Notes: generated from the letters alone by a model not told the origin. DNA of 64,000 nucleotides from Flavipsychrobacter sp. (GCA_041392855.1 JAWKLD010000001.1:351001-415000), one strand, 5' to 3'; positions 34,743-43,486 are shown, counted from the first letter of the stretch. Program-made: numbers and translations.

Positions 34743-35624
34743 TTATTTCTTTAAAACTCTTATTTCGACCCGTCTGTTTTTATTCGCATCCTCAGGTGTT
34801 TTTTCTTCAGCCACAGCAGGTCTTCTTTTCCCAAAACCAACATACTTCAAACGTTCTTTTTCTATGCCTTCCGCTATTAAGTAATGATATATAGCCTTAG
34901 CTCTATTTACTGATAGTGCTAATTCAAATGTGCCTTCATCAAGTGCATCAGGTGCTGTAGGTCTTATACAGCATACATGTCCTTCTATTTGTACATGTAT
35001 ATTAGGGTTGGCTTCCAAAGCTTCATAGAGTAAGCCTAATTCTTCTAAAGAAGATTCCCTTACCGTATGTCTTCCTGCGTAAAAGTAGATGTTCTTCAAT
35101 ACAAAGGTTTCTCCTACGGCTACATCCTTAAGCTGGTCTTTGATAGTGTTTTCGGTAGATGGTTTTATGTCAACAGGTTTAATAGACGCTTTTTTTACTA
35201 CAATAGGTTGGGCTTTTTCACTATTTAAAACAACGTCTACTCTTCTGTCAGGTGCAAAACCTTCAGGTACTTCATTGTCTCTGGGTATTTCTCCTTTCCC
35301 TTCGCAGAGTACTATGTTTTTAGTATTCAGACCAATGTTCAGCAGATGTTGTTTTACACTATTTGCTCTTTTTTTAGATAAAAGAGCATTGTAACTGCTG
35401 CTGCCTAAGTAATCAGCATATCCAACTATGATTATTTTTTTTCCGTCTTCTATTATCCGGTGATATACCAGTGAATCTAACTGATGGGTGCTAACTGTGT
35501 TGAGTTTAGGGTCATCTAAATGGTAGTACAGCCTGATAGTATCTTGAGCATTTATGGAGTAGGAGTGTATGAAGAGGAGGGTGAATAGAGCTGGAAGAAG
35601 TGGTAAAAAAGTGCGTCTACTCAT
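34743..35624 (-). CDS. Protein with two tandem OmpA-like domains
   Basis: This 293-residue exported protein (signal peptide 1-26, ending SINAQ) consists of two OmpA C-terminal-type domains. The first (about 30-130) has GYADYLGSS, KKRANSVKQHL and PDRRVDVVL; the second (about 180-293) has IEGHVCC, LSVNRAKAIYHYL and NKNRRVEIRVL. OmpA domains bind the diaminopimelate of peptidoglycan. There is no beta-barrel, so both domains are probably periplasmic. It is the first gene of a two-gene unit with the T9SS hydrolase. Confidence 0.88.
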   Translation of the reverse strand: MSRRTFLPLLPALFTLLFIHSYSINAQDTIRLYYHLDDPKLNTVSTHQLDSLVYHRIIEDGKKIIIVGYADYLGSSSYNALLSKKRANSVKQHLLNIGLNTKNIVLCEGKGEIPRDNEVPEGFAPDRRVDVVLNSEKAQPIVVKKASIKPVDIKPSTENTIKDQLKDVAVGETFVLKNIYFYAGRHTVRESSLEELGLLYEALEANPNIHVQIEGHVCCIRPTAPDALDEGTFELALSVNRAKAIYHYLIAEGIEKERLKYVGFGKRRPAVAEEKTPEDANKNRRVEIRVLKK

Positions 35625-35760
35625 AAAGTGCTTGTTATTACTATAAAATACAAAATAAAAACATTCAATATAGGAAAATTACTAACATGTGTGGATTTAA
35701 TATCTCTTCAGTGGTTAGTGAATACGTTATTTTCGAATAGTACCAAAAGTTCATATTCTT

Positions 35761-35910
35761 ATGGAAGACTCAATTACAATTGACAACATGCTTTGGTTTT
35801 TGGTAGGCTTTTTAGCAAGCGGTATGGCAGCCTTATTGGTTTTCGGCTGGTTGAAAGGTCAACACTTTAATAGAGAAGAAGACCTAAAGATGAAAAGAAG
35901 ACATAAATAA
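35761..35910 (+). CDS. Single-pass membrane peptide, 49 residues
   Basis: ATG at 35761 to TAA at 35908-35910. The N-terminus MEDSITIDN is acidic, followed by a clean membrane helix (LWFLVGFLASGMAALLVFGW, residues 11-30) and a charged tail (LKGQHFNREEDLKMKRRHK). The helix-then-GQ-then-acidic/basic tail recalls the cytochrome cbb3 assembly peptide CcoS, but no cco genes are nearby and the match is weak. It sits alone between two divergently placed minus-strand genes, four bases before the stop of the 104-residue gene. Confidence 0.6.
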   Translation: MEDSITIDNMLWFLVGFLASGMAALLVFGWLKGQHFNREEDLKMKRRHK

Positions 35911-35914
35911 AAAG

Positions 35915-36229
35915 CTATTGCTTATCACCAAAGTAAAAATGTTCCTTGTATAAACCTGTAACATGATCGTACAGGACGTCTAAAGAGCTATAGCCAACAA
36001 GGTTTTCGTGTACATGCTGTTGACCACGTACATGAATTATTGCTTTAGACACATCAGCAATATTTAATAGGTATTTTTCACCTTCCTGTCTATAGGAAGT
36101 AACATATACTTTAAGCTTATCGTCTTTGGCTGTTTTGCCATTAATCTTAATGACATCATTATAAAATACGAATTTACCTTCCTCTTTTAAGGGGGATAGT
36201 TTTAGTTCGCCAATAGAGCTTTTTACCAT
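35915..36229 (-). CDS. Unknown protein, 104 residues
   Basis: A soluble 104-residue protein without signal peptide or membrane helix. It alternates strand-like segments (KFVFYNDVIKING, KLKVYVTSYR, KAIIHVRG) and ends in an aromatic stretch (YKEHFYFGDKQ). No family was recognised. It is convergent with the 49-residue peptide and lies 55 bases downstream of the FkbM methyltransferase gene on the same strand, so it may be cotranscribed with it. Confidence 0.6.
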   Translation of the reverse strand: MVKSSIGELKLSPLKEEGKFVFYNDVIKINGKTAKDDKLKVYVTSYRQEGEKYLLNIADVSKAIIHVRGQQHVHENLVGYSSLDVLYDHVTGLYKEHFYFGDKQ

Positions 36230-36284
36230 GTTTGCTGTCCCGTTTGTTTCTACTAATTTATATAAACGTTTTTATTGACGCAAG

Positions 36285-37004
36285 TTAAGGATATGCTATG
36301 AAGTAATATTCTTCATTGTTCTTGTATAGGCTTACAAATTCCTCTTCTGTAAGGCAAGGTCTGTAGTCTAGCCAGCGTTTCATGGTTGAAATTCGTAAAC
36401 CATAGCTGCGGAGTAATGAAAATAATTTGTCAGGAGTAGAACCATAATAGTCAGATGCGCCAAGCCCATGCTCAAAAATAATAGTAGGTTTCGCCCTTTT
36501 TATGGTTTTTGCAGCGCCTTCAAGCACTTGCAATTCTCCTCCTTCTACATCGATCTTTATAAGAGTAGGGTTGTACGTTTCTGGTATGATATTGTCCAGT
36601 AGTTCGGTCTTTACGGTAATGATGGTGTCTTTTTCATTAGGCCTGTCATACTTCCTCTTTTTCAGGCCACTATAAGAGGGGTTGGATATTACATAATTAA
36701 AAGAAGTTTCACCGGTGGTATTACTTAGCGCGAGTCCGTGTATGTTACAGTTTTTTAGATAGGCATACTTCTCTACAAGGTTCTTATACATGTCTGGTAT
36801 GGGCTCAAAGGCATGATGTGTACCATTAGGAGCATATTGAAGCATGGTGTCCAATACTTCTCCTTTATGAGCTCCTACATCAATGCAACAGCTGTTGAAA
36901 GAGCATACTTTCTTGATCACTTTGTTAGTCTGCTTATCGTATTGCTGATTTTTAGTAAAAGCAATCGGGAGTTTCTTTATCAGCTGTTTTATCTGTTCTT
37001 TCAT
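36285..37004 (-). CDS. FkbM family SAM-dependent methyltransferase
   Basis: A 239-residue FkbM-type methyltransferase. The SAM-binding block CCIDVGAHKGEVLDTML (about 41-57), the next strand HHAFEPIPDMY, the conserved LIKIDVEGGELQVLEGA (about 160-176) and the IIFEHGLG strand are typical. Members O-methylate sugars, glycolipids or polyketides; with no glycan genes beside it the acceptor cannot be named. It is followed on the same strand by the 104-residue gene of unknown function. Confidence 0.9.
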   Translation of the reverse strand: MKEQIKQLIKKLPIAFTKNQQYDKQTNKVIKKVCSFNSCCIDVGAHKGEVLDTMLQYAPNGTHHAFEPIPDMYKNLVEKYAYLKNCNIHGLALSNTTGETSFNYVISNPSYSGLKKRKYDRPNEKDTIITVKTELLDNIIPETYNPTLIKIDVEGGELQVLEGAAKTIKRAKPTIIFEHGLGASDYYGSTPDKLFSLLRSYGLRISTMKRWLDYRPCLTEEEFVSLYKNNEEYYFIAYP

Positions 37005-37081
37005 TCAGTAGGTTATTACCAAGTGGTACTATTTTGGAGCAACAATATTAGTTTTTTATCTCCATACTCAATAATTAACAA

Positions 37082-37107
37082 AAAAGCTGCCAGTTTTTTG
37101 GCAGCTT
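37082..37107 (-). terminator. Terminator after the 159-residue lipoprotein gene
   Basis: AAGCTGCCA (37084-37092) pairs with TGGCAGCTT (37099-37107), six-base loop. On the minus strand it is followed by U residues (the A run at 37080-37085). It lies 28 bases after the stop of the 37135-37614 gene. Confidence 0.8.
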
Positions 37108-37134
37108 ATCAATTGAGGTTATTATAATAGTTAG

Positions 37135-37614
37135 TTATTGTGGGACGTTGACAAATTGTCCATTGGTTATTTGATAGGTTTTGGTTCCGTCAGACGCTGT
37201 AATAGTAAATTTACCAGTTATTTGGGTCCCATTAATTGCAGTAACTTCTACAGTCCCAGATTGTCCTTGTATATTTTTATTGCCGTTGGTGATAAAATAT
37301 TGAAAACCAGCTTCCCCTGCTTTTGGGTTGGCCGTAATATTATATACACCTGTTGTAGTACCATAAACGTCTAGTTCTATATTTTTATAGGTATTACCTG
37401 AGCCTTCTTCCCAGTATATTCTATTTCTATTGGTTAATACCTTCCATGTAGCGTTGTGGCTTTCGTTTGTGCCATCAAGGTCAAAGCATAGGTTCATCCC
37501 ATTGCAGGCGGTGGTTGTTGGAGTTGCAGGGGTAGTCGTGTTGCTTTTCTTGTTGCATGCAAAAATGGCTACAGTCATCATTAAAATGGTAGCAAACAAT
37601 ATGTTCTTTTTCAT
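37135..37614 (-). CDS. Lipoprotein of unknown function, 159 residues
   Basis: A lipoprotein signal ends at lipobox FAC (Cys20), followed by NKKSNTTTPATPTTT, a threonine/proline linker. The globular part has a CNGMNLCF segment with two cysteines that may form a disulfide, then repeated strand-forming stretches (TYKNIELDVYG, TGVYNIT, SGTVEVTAINGTQITGKFTIT). Such beta-sandwich lipoproteins, with a C-terminal GTFxF-like strand, are frequent in Bacteroidota and uncharacterised. It is a single-gene transcript with its own terminator. Confidence 0.82.
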   Translation of the reverse strand: MKKNILFATILMMTVAIFACNKKSNTTTPATPTTTACNGMNLCFDLDGTNESHNATWKVLTNRNRIYWEEGSGNTYKNIELDVYGTTTGVYNITANPKAGEAGFQYFITNGNKNIQGQSGTVEVTAINGTQITGKFTITASDGTKTYQITNGQFVNVPQ

Positions 37615-37774
37615 AAGTATATTCTTTAATTGTAAAGGTAGTGGTACTACGTGCTTGACTTTTTACCTGTATCTTGGTAATTATAAATACGGGTTGTTGG
37701 GTATTTATTTTTAGCTGAACTTGCCGTAAATAAATAACAGTTTGTAAGTACAACTTAATATTGCAGCATATACT

Positions 37775-39307
37775 ATGAGTAAGATGATAAAGCAAATAGA
37801 GCTGGGGCTCTTAACGGTTAAAGATTATGAGGGACTACTGGCAGCTATGAAAGCAGCCTATAAGAACTGGGATGGTGCTTATTGGAGTTTGGCTGCCATA
37901 GAACGACTTATCAAGCGTTTTCCAGAAGGGCAAATTGTAGTGAAAGTGGATGGTAAAGTGGTAGGGTGTGCCTTGTCATTAGTGATTAAGTATGACAAAT
38001 TTGGAGATAATCATAATTATAAAGGTATAACAGGTAATTATACATTCAGCACACATGATATGAAAGGGGATGTGCTTTATGGTATCGAGATATTTATACA
38101 TCCTGACTATAGAGGACTGAGGTTGGGTAGACGAATGTATGATGCAAGGAAAGAATTGTGTGAACAATTGAACCTTAAAGCAATTGTGTTTGGCGGTCGC
38201 ATACCTCATTATCATACCTATGCAGGAGAACTGACTCCCAAGGAGTATATTCAGAAAGTTAAGAACAAAGAAATATTTGATCCTGTACTTACTTTCCAGT
38301 TGTCTAATGACTTTCATGTAAAAAAAGTTATTAAGAACTACATGCAAGGGGATGACGAGAGCCTGGAATATGCAACCTTATTGCAATGGGATAACGTTTA
38401 CCATACCCCAAAAACAAGAAATCAATTTAATGCAAAAACCTATGTGAGGTTAGGGTTGATACAATGGCAGATGAGACCATATCATTCCTTGCAAGAAATG
38501 TTTGAGCAGCTGGAATATTTTATTGATTCCATAGCGTCTTACAATAGCGATTTTGCTCTGATGCCTGAGTTGTTTAATGGACCATTGTTAGCAGAGTTCA
38601 ATCAGATGGGGGAGGCCGAGGCTATGAGAGCACTGTCTCAATACACGCCGGAGATCAAGGATAAGTTTAAAGAATTGGCCATTACCTACAATGTAAATAT
38701 CATCACTGGTAGTATGCCTAGCATGGAAGGGGATGTTATGAAAAATGTAGGCTACCTATGTCATAGAAATGGCAACGTAGAACAATATGAAAAGCTGCAC
38801 ATAACACCTGATGAAGCAAAGTATTGGGGAATGCAAGGTGGCGACTTTTTGAGAGTATATGATACTGATGCTGGTACAATAGGTGTGCTTATATGTTATG
38901 ATGTGGAATTTCCTGAATTAGGAAGATTATTAGCAGAGCAGGGAATGCAAATATTATTTGTTCCTTTTCTTACAGATACACAAAACGCCTACATGCGTGT
39001 GCGCTGTTGTGCACAAGCAAGAGCTATAGAGAATGAATGTTTTGTTGCTATTACAGGTAGTGTGGGCAACCTACCTAAAGTAGAAAATATGGACATCCAA
39101 TATTCTCAATCAGCGGTATTTACGCCTTGCGATTTTGCTTTCCCAGCAAATGGTGTAAAGAGTGAAGCAACGCCTAATACAGAAATGATCTTAATAGCCG
39201 ATGTGAATTTGCAGTTGCTAGACGAGTTGCATAGCTATGGTAGCGTTAGGAACTTGAAAGATAGACGTAAAGATTTTTACGATTTGAAAATTGTAAAAGG
39301 GAGTTAA
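37775..39307 (+). CDS. GNAT acetyltransferase fused to a nitrilase-family carbon-nitrogen hydrolase
   Basis: A 510-residue two-domain enzyme. Residues 1-~215 form a GNAT N-acetyltransferase with the acetyl-CoA loop in IFIHPDYRGLRLGRRMYDAR (about 108-127). Residues ~220-510 form a carbon-nitrogen hydrolase with the full triad E265 (MPELFNG), K340 (YEKLHIT) and C374 (LICYDVEFPE). The hydrolase part should cleave an amide or nitrile through a thioester. The fusion suggests sequential deacylation and acetylation of one small amine, but the substrate is unknown. It has its own transcription unit, divergent from the lipoprotein gene; MscS follows 59 bases later. Confidence 0.92.
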   Translation: MSKMIKQIELGLLTVKDYEGLLAAMKAAYKNWDGAYWSLAAIERLIKRFPEGQIVVKVDGKVVGCALSLVIKYDKFGDNHNYKGITGNYTFSTHDMKGDVLYGIEIFIHPDYRGLRLGRRMYDARKELCEQLNLKAIVFGGRIPHYHTYAGELTPKEYIQKVKNKEIFDPVLTFQLSNDFHVKKVIKNYMQGDDESLEYATLLQWDNVYHTPKTRNQFNAKTYVRLGLIQWQMRPYHSLQEMFEQLEYFIDSIASYNSDFALMPELFNGPLLAEFNQMGEAEAMRALSQYTPEIKDKFKELAITYNVNIITGSMPSMEGDVMKNVGYLCHRNGNVEQYEKLHITPDEAKYWGMQGGDFLRVYDTDAGTIGVLICYDVEFPELGRLLAEQGMQILFVPFLTDTQNAYMRVRCCAQARAIENECFVAITGSVGNLPKVENMDIQYSQSAVFTPCDFAFPANGVKSEATPNTEMILIADVNLQLLDELHSYGSVRNLKDRRKDFYDLKIVKGS

Positions 39308-39330
39308 TCTAACCTCCATCTTTTTTCTAG

Positions 39331-39338
39331 TACTTTTG
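39331..39338 (+). promoter_or_regulatory. Candidate -7 element before the MscS gene
   Basis: TACTTTTG fits TAnnTTTG and lies 28 bases before the MscS start, so transcription would start about 20 bases upstream of it. No TTG is found at the usual -33 spacing, so this is tentative. Confidence 0.35.
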
Positions 39339-39366
39339 CTCACTGATATAGATAAACAACCTTTTT

Positions 39367-40437
39367 ATGACTGATTTTTTGAACCAAGTTTTTCTTGGTA
39401 ATACGGTGAAAACATGGCTTTCGGCAGTTGGTCTTTTCTTGGTGGCGTATATACTGGTGCGTGTTCTTAAAAATATTGTCGTTAGCTATTTAAAAAAGTT
39501 GTCAGAGAAAACAGAGACTACTTTTGATGACTTTTTAGTGGAGGTCTTAAATAGATCTATAGTTCCCGCTGTATATGTAGGTTGCGGGTATTTGGCATTT
39601 ACATATTTAGAGTTCTCTGATAAGGTACATAATGCTATCAAAATAGCATTGATGTTTGTATTTACGTTTTATGCTTTACGTATTGTTACCTCCATTATTA
39701 AATATTTTGTTTATAAATCGCTGGATAACTACGATGATAGTGAAGTGAAGAAGAAACAAGCAAGGGGTATGCTTGTTATCATCAACGCTGTTGTTTGGTT
39801 TCTTGGTTTTGTATTTTTGTTAGATAATTTAGGGCATGATGTTACAACCATTATTACAGGTTTAGGTATAGGTGGTATTGCTATTGCACTGGCTGCACAA
39901 ACTATACTAGGAGATCTGTTTAGCTATTTTGTCATTTTCTTTGATCGTCCTTTTGAGATAGGTGATTTTGTAATAGTAGATGATAAATCGGGTACAGTAG
40001 AGTATATAGGTATAAAAACGACACGTATCAGGACATTGAAGGGAGATTTGTTGATATGTTCTAATACCGATCTTACCAATGCTAGATTACACAACTATAA
40101 GAAGTTGGAAAAAAGAAGGGTAGTTTTTACTGTTGGTGTGCTATACGAAACCACACAAGAGCAAGTAGAAAAGATACCTTCAATCTTAAAGAAAATAATT
40201 GATGATGTTGAGGATGTAGACTTTGCCAGATCTCACTTTTCCAACTATGGTGCTTTTAGTTTAGACTTTGAGTCAGTATATTATGTTAATGCCAACGATT
40301 ATGATGTGTATATGGATAAGCAGCAGGAAATATATACTAAAGTGTTCAAGGCATTTAATGAAGAAGGTATAGGTTTTGCATATCCTACTCAAACAGTATA
40401 TATGGGTAAGGCCGATGTGGCTAGAGGAAATGCATAG
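39367..40437 (+). CDS. MscS family mechanosensitive ion channel
   Basis: A 356-residue small-conductance mechanosensitive channel that should open under membrane tension to release solutes. There are about four membrane helices (residues 15-35, 60-80, 90-110, 135-155) before the pore-lining helix with GLGIGGIAIALAAQTILGD. The conserved FDRPFEIGDFV and beta domain follow, and a C-terminal alpha/beta vestibule completes the family layout. It lacks the extra domains of larger channels. It converges on the 139-residue gene with only two bases between stops. Confidence 0.94.
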   Translation: MTDFLNQVFLGNTVKTWLSAVGLFLVAYILVRVLKNIVVSYLKKLSEKTETTFDDFLVEVLNRSIVPAVYVGCGYLAFTYLEFSDKVHNAIKIALMFVFTFYALRIVTSIIKYFVYKSLDNYDDSEVKKKQARGMLVIINAVVWFLGFVFLLDNLGHDVTTIITGLGIGGIAIALAAQTILGDLFSYFVIFFDRPFEIGDFVIVDDKSGTVEYIGIKTTRIRTLKGDLLICSNTDLTNARLHNYKKLEKRRVVFTVGVLYETTQEQVEKIPSILKKIIDDVEDVDFARSHFSNYGAFSLDFESVYYVNANDYDVYMDKQQEIYTKVFKAFNEEGIGFAYPTQTVYMGKADVARGNA

Positions 40438-40439
40438 AG

Positions 40440-40859
40440 CTATTTTTCGCCCTTTTTGCGTTTGCCTCTTTTAGTTACTGTTTTCAAATTGTTTTCAACA
40501 ATGCTCCAGTAACCATAAACTTTTGTTGTTGATTGTTTGCGCAGGTCTACACCTACTTTTTCAGCAATATACCAGCAGAGTTCGTAGCCAAAATCTTTAT
40601 TCAGCTCATCTACTTTTGTATAGGAGATATCGTCCATGTATTGCAGTATGGTTTTGCCAAGTAGGGCTTTAGTTGGTTTTCTTTTACTAGTATTATAAAT
40701 ACGGATAAGCTCTGTGCAGCAATCTTCTACAATATTATTGATAATGTCTTTGTCGTCGTCGCTGGACTGTTCAATAGTAGGTAGTAGGTCTCTAAAGTTA
40801 TGGTACTTGTCTATCCACCTGAACTTTCGTAATTGTTCTATGATCTCCTCTTTCTCCAT
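40440..40859 (-). CDS. Unknown soluble protein, 139 residues
   Basis: A helical, charged protein without signal peptide or membrane segment. Visible landmarks are MEKEEIIEQLRKFRWIDKYH at the N-terminus, an NNIVEDCCTELIRIY helix with two adjacent cysteines, a tryptophan/tyrosine-rich part (CWYIAEKVGVD, VYGYWSIV) and a basic tail (TKRGKRKKGEK). No known family was recognised. It is 30 bases downstream of the YdcF-like gene on the same strand and probably shares its transcript. Confidence 0.6.
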   Translation of the reverse strand: MEKEEIIEQLRKFRWIDKYHNFRDLLPTIEQSSDDDKDIINNIVEDCCTELIRIYNTSKRKPTKALLGKTILQYMDDISYTKVDELNKDFGYELCWYIAEKVGVDLRKQSTTKVYGYWSIVENNLKTVTKRGKRKKGEK

Positions 40860-40889
40860 ACAAGTGTATAAAGCTACTGCTAGTATAGT

Positions 40890-41423
40890 TTAAAGTTTTG
40901 TGCGTCTACTTTTTAATTGCTTTGTTGTGTGGTTGTACAGCCATTCGTTACCCATAAAAATATACCAAAGCATCATTAGTTTTTCTCTGACTAAAAAAAG
41001 CGTCTTGCGGAGGAAAGTAAAACTTTTAGGGAAAGGTGCACCTTCAACGCTATAATGGGCAATAAAACGAGAAAATAGATAGTCGGCTCTTTGCTTATGA
41101 AAGCTAGAAGTGACCACTATAGCACTGTTATAGTTGAGCTGTTTCATGAGTCTCACACTATATAGCGCATTTTCATAAGTGTTTCTGGCTTTGCGCTCAA
41201 GGATAAGGGATTCCGGAGGTATCTCGTTTTTAATACAATATGCAGCCATTACTTCAGCTTCGACTATATTGTTGTGTACGGCTGCACCAGACACGATTAT
41301 TTTTCGGGCAAATCCATATCGGAAAAGGTCTATGCCTTTATCTAGTCGAGAAAGCAAAACATCATTAAGGGTGTCCGTGCTTTTTACAGGGTAGCCCAAT
41401 ATGACAATAACATCAGCTTGCAT
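40890..41423 (-). CDS. YdcF/DUF218 family protein
   Basis: A 177-residue DUF218 (YdcF/SanA/ElyC) domain protein. Typical parts are ADVIVILGYPVKS at the N-terminus, RLDKGIDLFRYG, KIIVSGAA, the conserved ERKARNTYENALYSVRL with the family Asn/Glu, and IVVTSSFHKQRADYLF. Family members influence envelope barrier function or polysaccharide assembly; the biochemical activity is not known. No signal peptide is visible in this form. It diverges from the hexapeptide acetyltransferase gene. Confidence 0.88.
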   Translation of the reverse strand: MQADVIVILGYPVKSTDTLNDVLLSRLDKGIDLFRYGFARKIIVSGAAVHNNIVEAEVMAAYCIKNEIPPESLILERKARNTYENALYSVRLMKQLNYNSAIVVTSSFHKQRADYLFSRFIAHYSVEGAPFPKSFTFLRKTLFLVREKLMMLWYIFMGNEWLYNHTTKQLKSRRTKL

Positions 41424-41514
41424 CTGCTAAATATACGTATTGTGATATGATGTTGTGTATTTAATTATACCTTTACGAAAGGTAAACGACTCCAAATCTC
41501 ACAAAGAACTATAA

Positions 41515-42054
41515 ATGTTTCAGCAGATAGGTTTTTTTTATAGAGACTGTAAACGCCGTGTGGGCAAAAGGTGGCTTTTATGGCTGTTTGTATTTTTTTC
41601 ACCTGCTATAGTTGGCATATTTTGGTACCGTTTTGAGCGAGGAATGTTTCTCACCTTTGGGAAGCTATATAAGGGTATCAGGATACTATTCATTCCTTTA
41701 GAATACCTGTTCCAGTCGTATAGTAATATCGATATACATTATCAGGCAGATATTGCAGGAGGGTTAGCGGTGTTGCATCCATCTATTGGTGTAGTTATTT
41801 CAGGTAAGGTAATAGCCGGAAAGAATTTGACGCTTACAGGTGGTAATACGATAGGTATTAATAAAAAGACTAATTGGGGTGACTTTGTTATAGGGGATGA
41901 TTGTATACTAGGAGCAAATGCAACAATAATGGGAGGATTAAAAATGGGAGATGGTATAACAGTAGGTGCAAATGCTTGTGTGACCAAGTCTTTTACTGAA
42001 AATGGCATAAAACTTGCAGGTGTTCCAGCTAAGATGTTGCAGATAATAAATTAA
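41515..42054 (+). CDS. Hexapeptide-repeat (CysE/LacA-like) acyltransferase with N-terminal membrane segment
   Basis: A 179-residue protein with a hydrophobic segment near residues 22-40 (WLLWLFVFFSPAIVGIFWY) and a left-handed beta helix from about residue 75. The helix shows GGLAVLHPSIGVVISGK, NTIGINKK, IGDDCILGANATIMGGL and the closing IKLAGVPAKML. This C-terminal half is that of serine acetyltransferase-like enzymes, with the catalytic His in LHPSIG. The membrane segment makes true CysE unlikely; a sugar O-acetyltransferase at the membrane is a better guess. It diverges from the YdcF gene. Confidence 0.85.
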   Translation: MFQQIGFFYRDCKRRVGKRWLLWLFVFFSPAIVGIFWYRFERGMFLTFGKLYKGIRILFIPLEYLFQSYSNIDIHYQADIAGGLAVLHPSIGVVISGKVIAGKNLTLTGGNTIGINKKTNWGDFVIGDDCILGANATIMGGLKMGDGITVGANACVTKSFTENGIKLAGVPAKMLQIIN

Positions 42055-42126
42055 AAAATGGTAATTTTCCATTTTATGTGTAAAAAGGGAAACTCTATCG
42101 TCTCTTACTAGTTACTAAGTTACTAT

Positions 42127-42408
42127 ATGTTTAAAGAATATATTGTAGAATTTACTCCTATATTATTAGCTATTCTATTTGCTTTATATGCATATTTCAA
42201 ATTTGCAGCTATTATAGCATCGGGTTTAAACCGCAATTATATTCAGTTGTTTCTTGTTTCTCTGTTCCCTTTCAGCAAATCGGTAATAAGAAATACATTT
42301 CATGAAAAGCTGAAACGTTATTACAAGAAAAGCAATAGGCTTAATTATGTGTTCTACATATTGTTTTTCATTGTTATCGCATTGTATTTACTGATGAGTA
42401 TTATATAA
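42127..42408 (+). CDS. Small membrane protein, 93 residues, unknown
   Basis: Two hydrophobic segments (about residues 9-31 and 73-92) flank a basic central part (SKSVIRNTFHEKLKRYYKKSNR). No motif or family was recognised. It lies 72 bases after the acyltransferase gene and 63 bases before the cupin gene on the same strand, so it may be cotranscribed with either. Confidence 0.65.
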   Translation: MFKEYIVEFTPILLAILFALYAYFKFAAIIASGLNRNYIQLFLVSLFPFSKSVIRNTFHEKLKRYYKKSNRLNYVFYILFFIVIALYLLMSII

Positions 42409-42471
42409 TACCATTTAAGTTTTTCTTTTACAACAATACGCAGTTAACTTTATAAGTATAAAATATTTATA

Positions 42472-42840
42472 ATGGATATTCGAGTTATAAACCTCGAAGA
42501 GAAGCTGTCTTCTTTTGATACATACTGGGACCCTCACATTATAGGTGAGCTTAATGGTCAACATGTAAAGCTTGCTAAATTAAAAGGTGAGTTTGTATGG
42601 CACAGTCATGAAAAAGAGGACGAGCTTTTTCTTGTTGTAAAAGGAAAATTAAAAATAGTATTAAGAGATAAGGTCCTAGAGTTAAGAGAAGGCGAAATGG
42701 TTATTATTCCCAAAGGTGTTGAACATAAGCCAATAGCAGAAGAAGAGGTGCAGGTGTTGCTATTCGAACCTGTAAGTACTATTAATACAGGGGATGTTCA
42801 GCACGCTGATTTGACAAAATCTCAGCTAAAGAAGATATAA
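42472..42840 (+). CDS. Cupin domain protein
   Basis: A 122-residue single-domain cupin. The metal-binding motif is HSHEKEDELFLVVKGKLKI, with two His and one Glu, and the second motif is EGEMVIIPKGVEHKP, containing the remaining His. The sequence matches a widespread small cupin of the mannose-6-phosphate-isomerase-like type, usually without known enzyme activity. It stands alone between two unrelated membrane protein genes. Confidence 0.92.
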   Translation: MDIRVINLEEKLSSFDTYWDPHIIGELNGQHVKLAKLKGEFVWHSHEKEDELFLVVKGKLKIVLRDKVLELREGEMVIIPKGVEHKPIAEEEVQVLLFEPVSTINTGDVQHADLTKSQLKKI

Positions 42841-42934
42841 GGAATAATTCCTCCAAACGGGCTTCTGTAGTATTTGATTGGTTTATATATGTGTAGGATG
42901 TTTTATATATTCACATTAACTAAAACTAAGCATA

Positions 42935-43438
42935 ATGGTAAACATCAACTTTCTTGTTACTGCTCTAGCAGCATTGATCCCTCTTATAGTAGGTGCTATA
43001 TGGTACAATCCGAAAGTATTTGGTAGTGTATGGTTAAAATCTACAGGCTTGTCGGAAGAAGAGCTTAAAAAAGCAAATATGGCTAAAGTATTTGGTCTTA
43101 CTTATGTTTTTAGCCTTTTGATAGCAATTATTCTAAACCCGATAGTAATACATCAGTTTGGATTTCAGTCTATGTTAATGGGTGAAGCGGATCTGCTAAC
43201 AGAAGGGTCTGAAGCAAATCTTTTCTTTACAACTACATTAGAGAAGTATGGTACTGCGTTTAGAACATTTAAACATGGTATGTTGCATGGCACGATCAAT
43301 GGGTTGTTGTTTGCTACGCCAGTTATAGGTATTGTAGGTTTGTTTGAGCGAAAAGGGGCTAAATACATTTTAGTACATGCAGGTTATTGGATTCTTACAT
43401 TAGGACTTATGGGAGGTGTTATTGGTCAATTCCCATAA
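42935..43438 (+). CDS. DUF1761 membrane protein
   Basis: A 167-residue membrane protein of the DUF1761 family. It has four hydrophobic segments (about 5-22, 50-68, 110-130, 142-162) and the family hallmarks GAIWYNPKVFG near the N-terminus and HGMLHGTINGLLFATPV near residue 110. Function unknown. A hairpin with short stem loop follows its stop codon, so it ends its transcript. Confidence 0.87.
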   Translation: MVNINFLVTALAALIPLIVGAIWYNPKVFGSVWLKSTGLSEEELKKANMAKVFGLTYVFSLLIAIILNPIVIHQFGFQSMLMGEADLLTEGSEANLFFTTTLEKYGTAFRTFKHGMLHGTINGLLFATPVIGIVGLFERKGAKYILVHAGYWILTLGLMGGVIGQFP

Positions 43439-43459
43439 AGTTGTTTATAGATATTGTTT

Positions 43460-43486
43460 GAAAGAGGCTTGTCTCAAGCCTCTTTC
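43460..43486 (+). terminator. Hairpin after the DUF1761 gene
   Basis: GAAAGAGGCTTG (43460-43471) pairs perfectly with CAAGCCTCTTTC (43475-43486) around a TCT loop, followed by TTATTATC rather than a clean T run. Probably a terminator. Confidence 0.65.
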
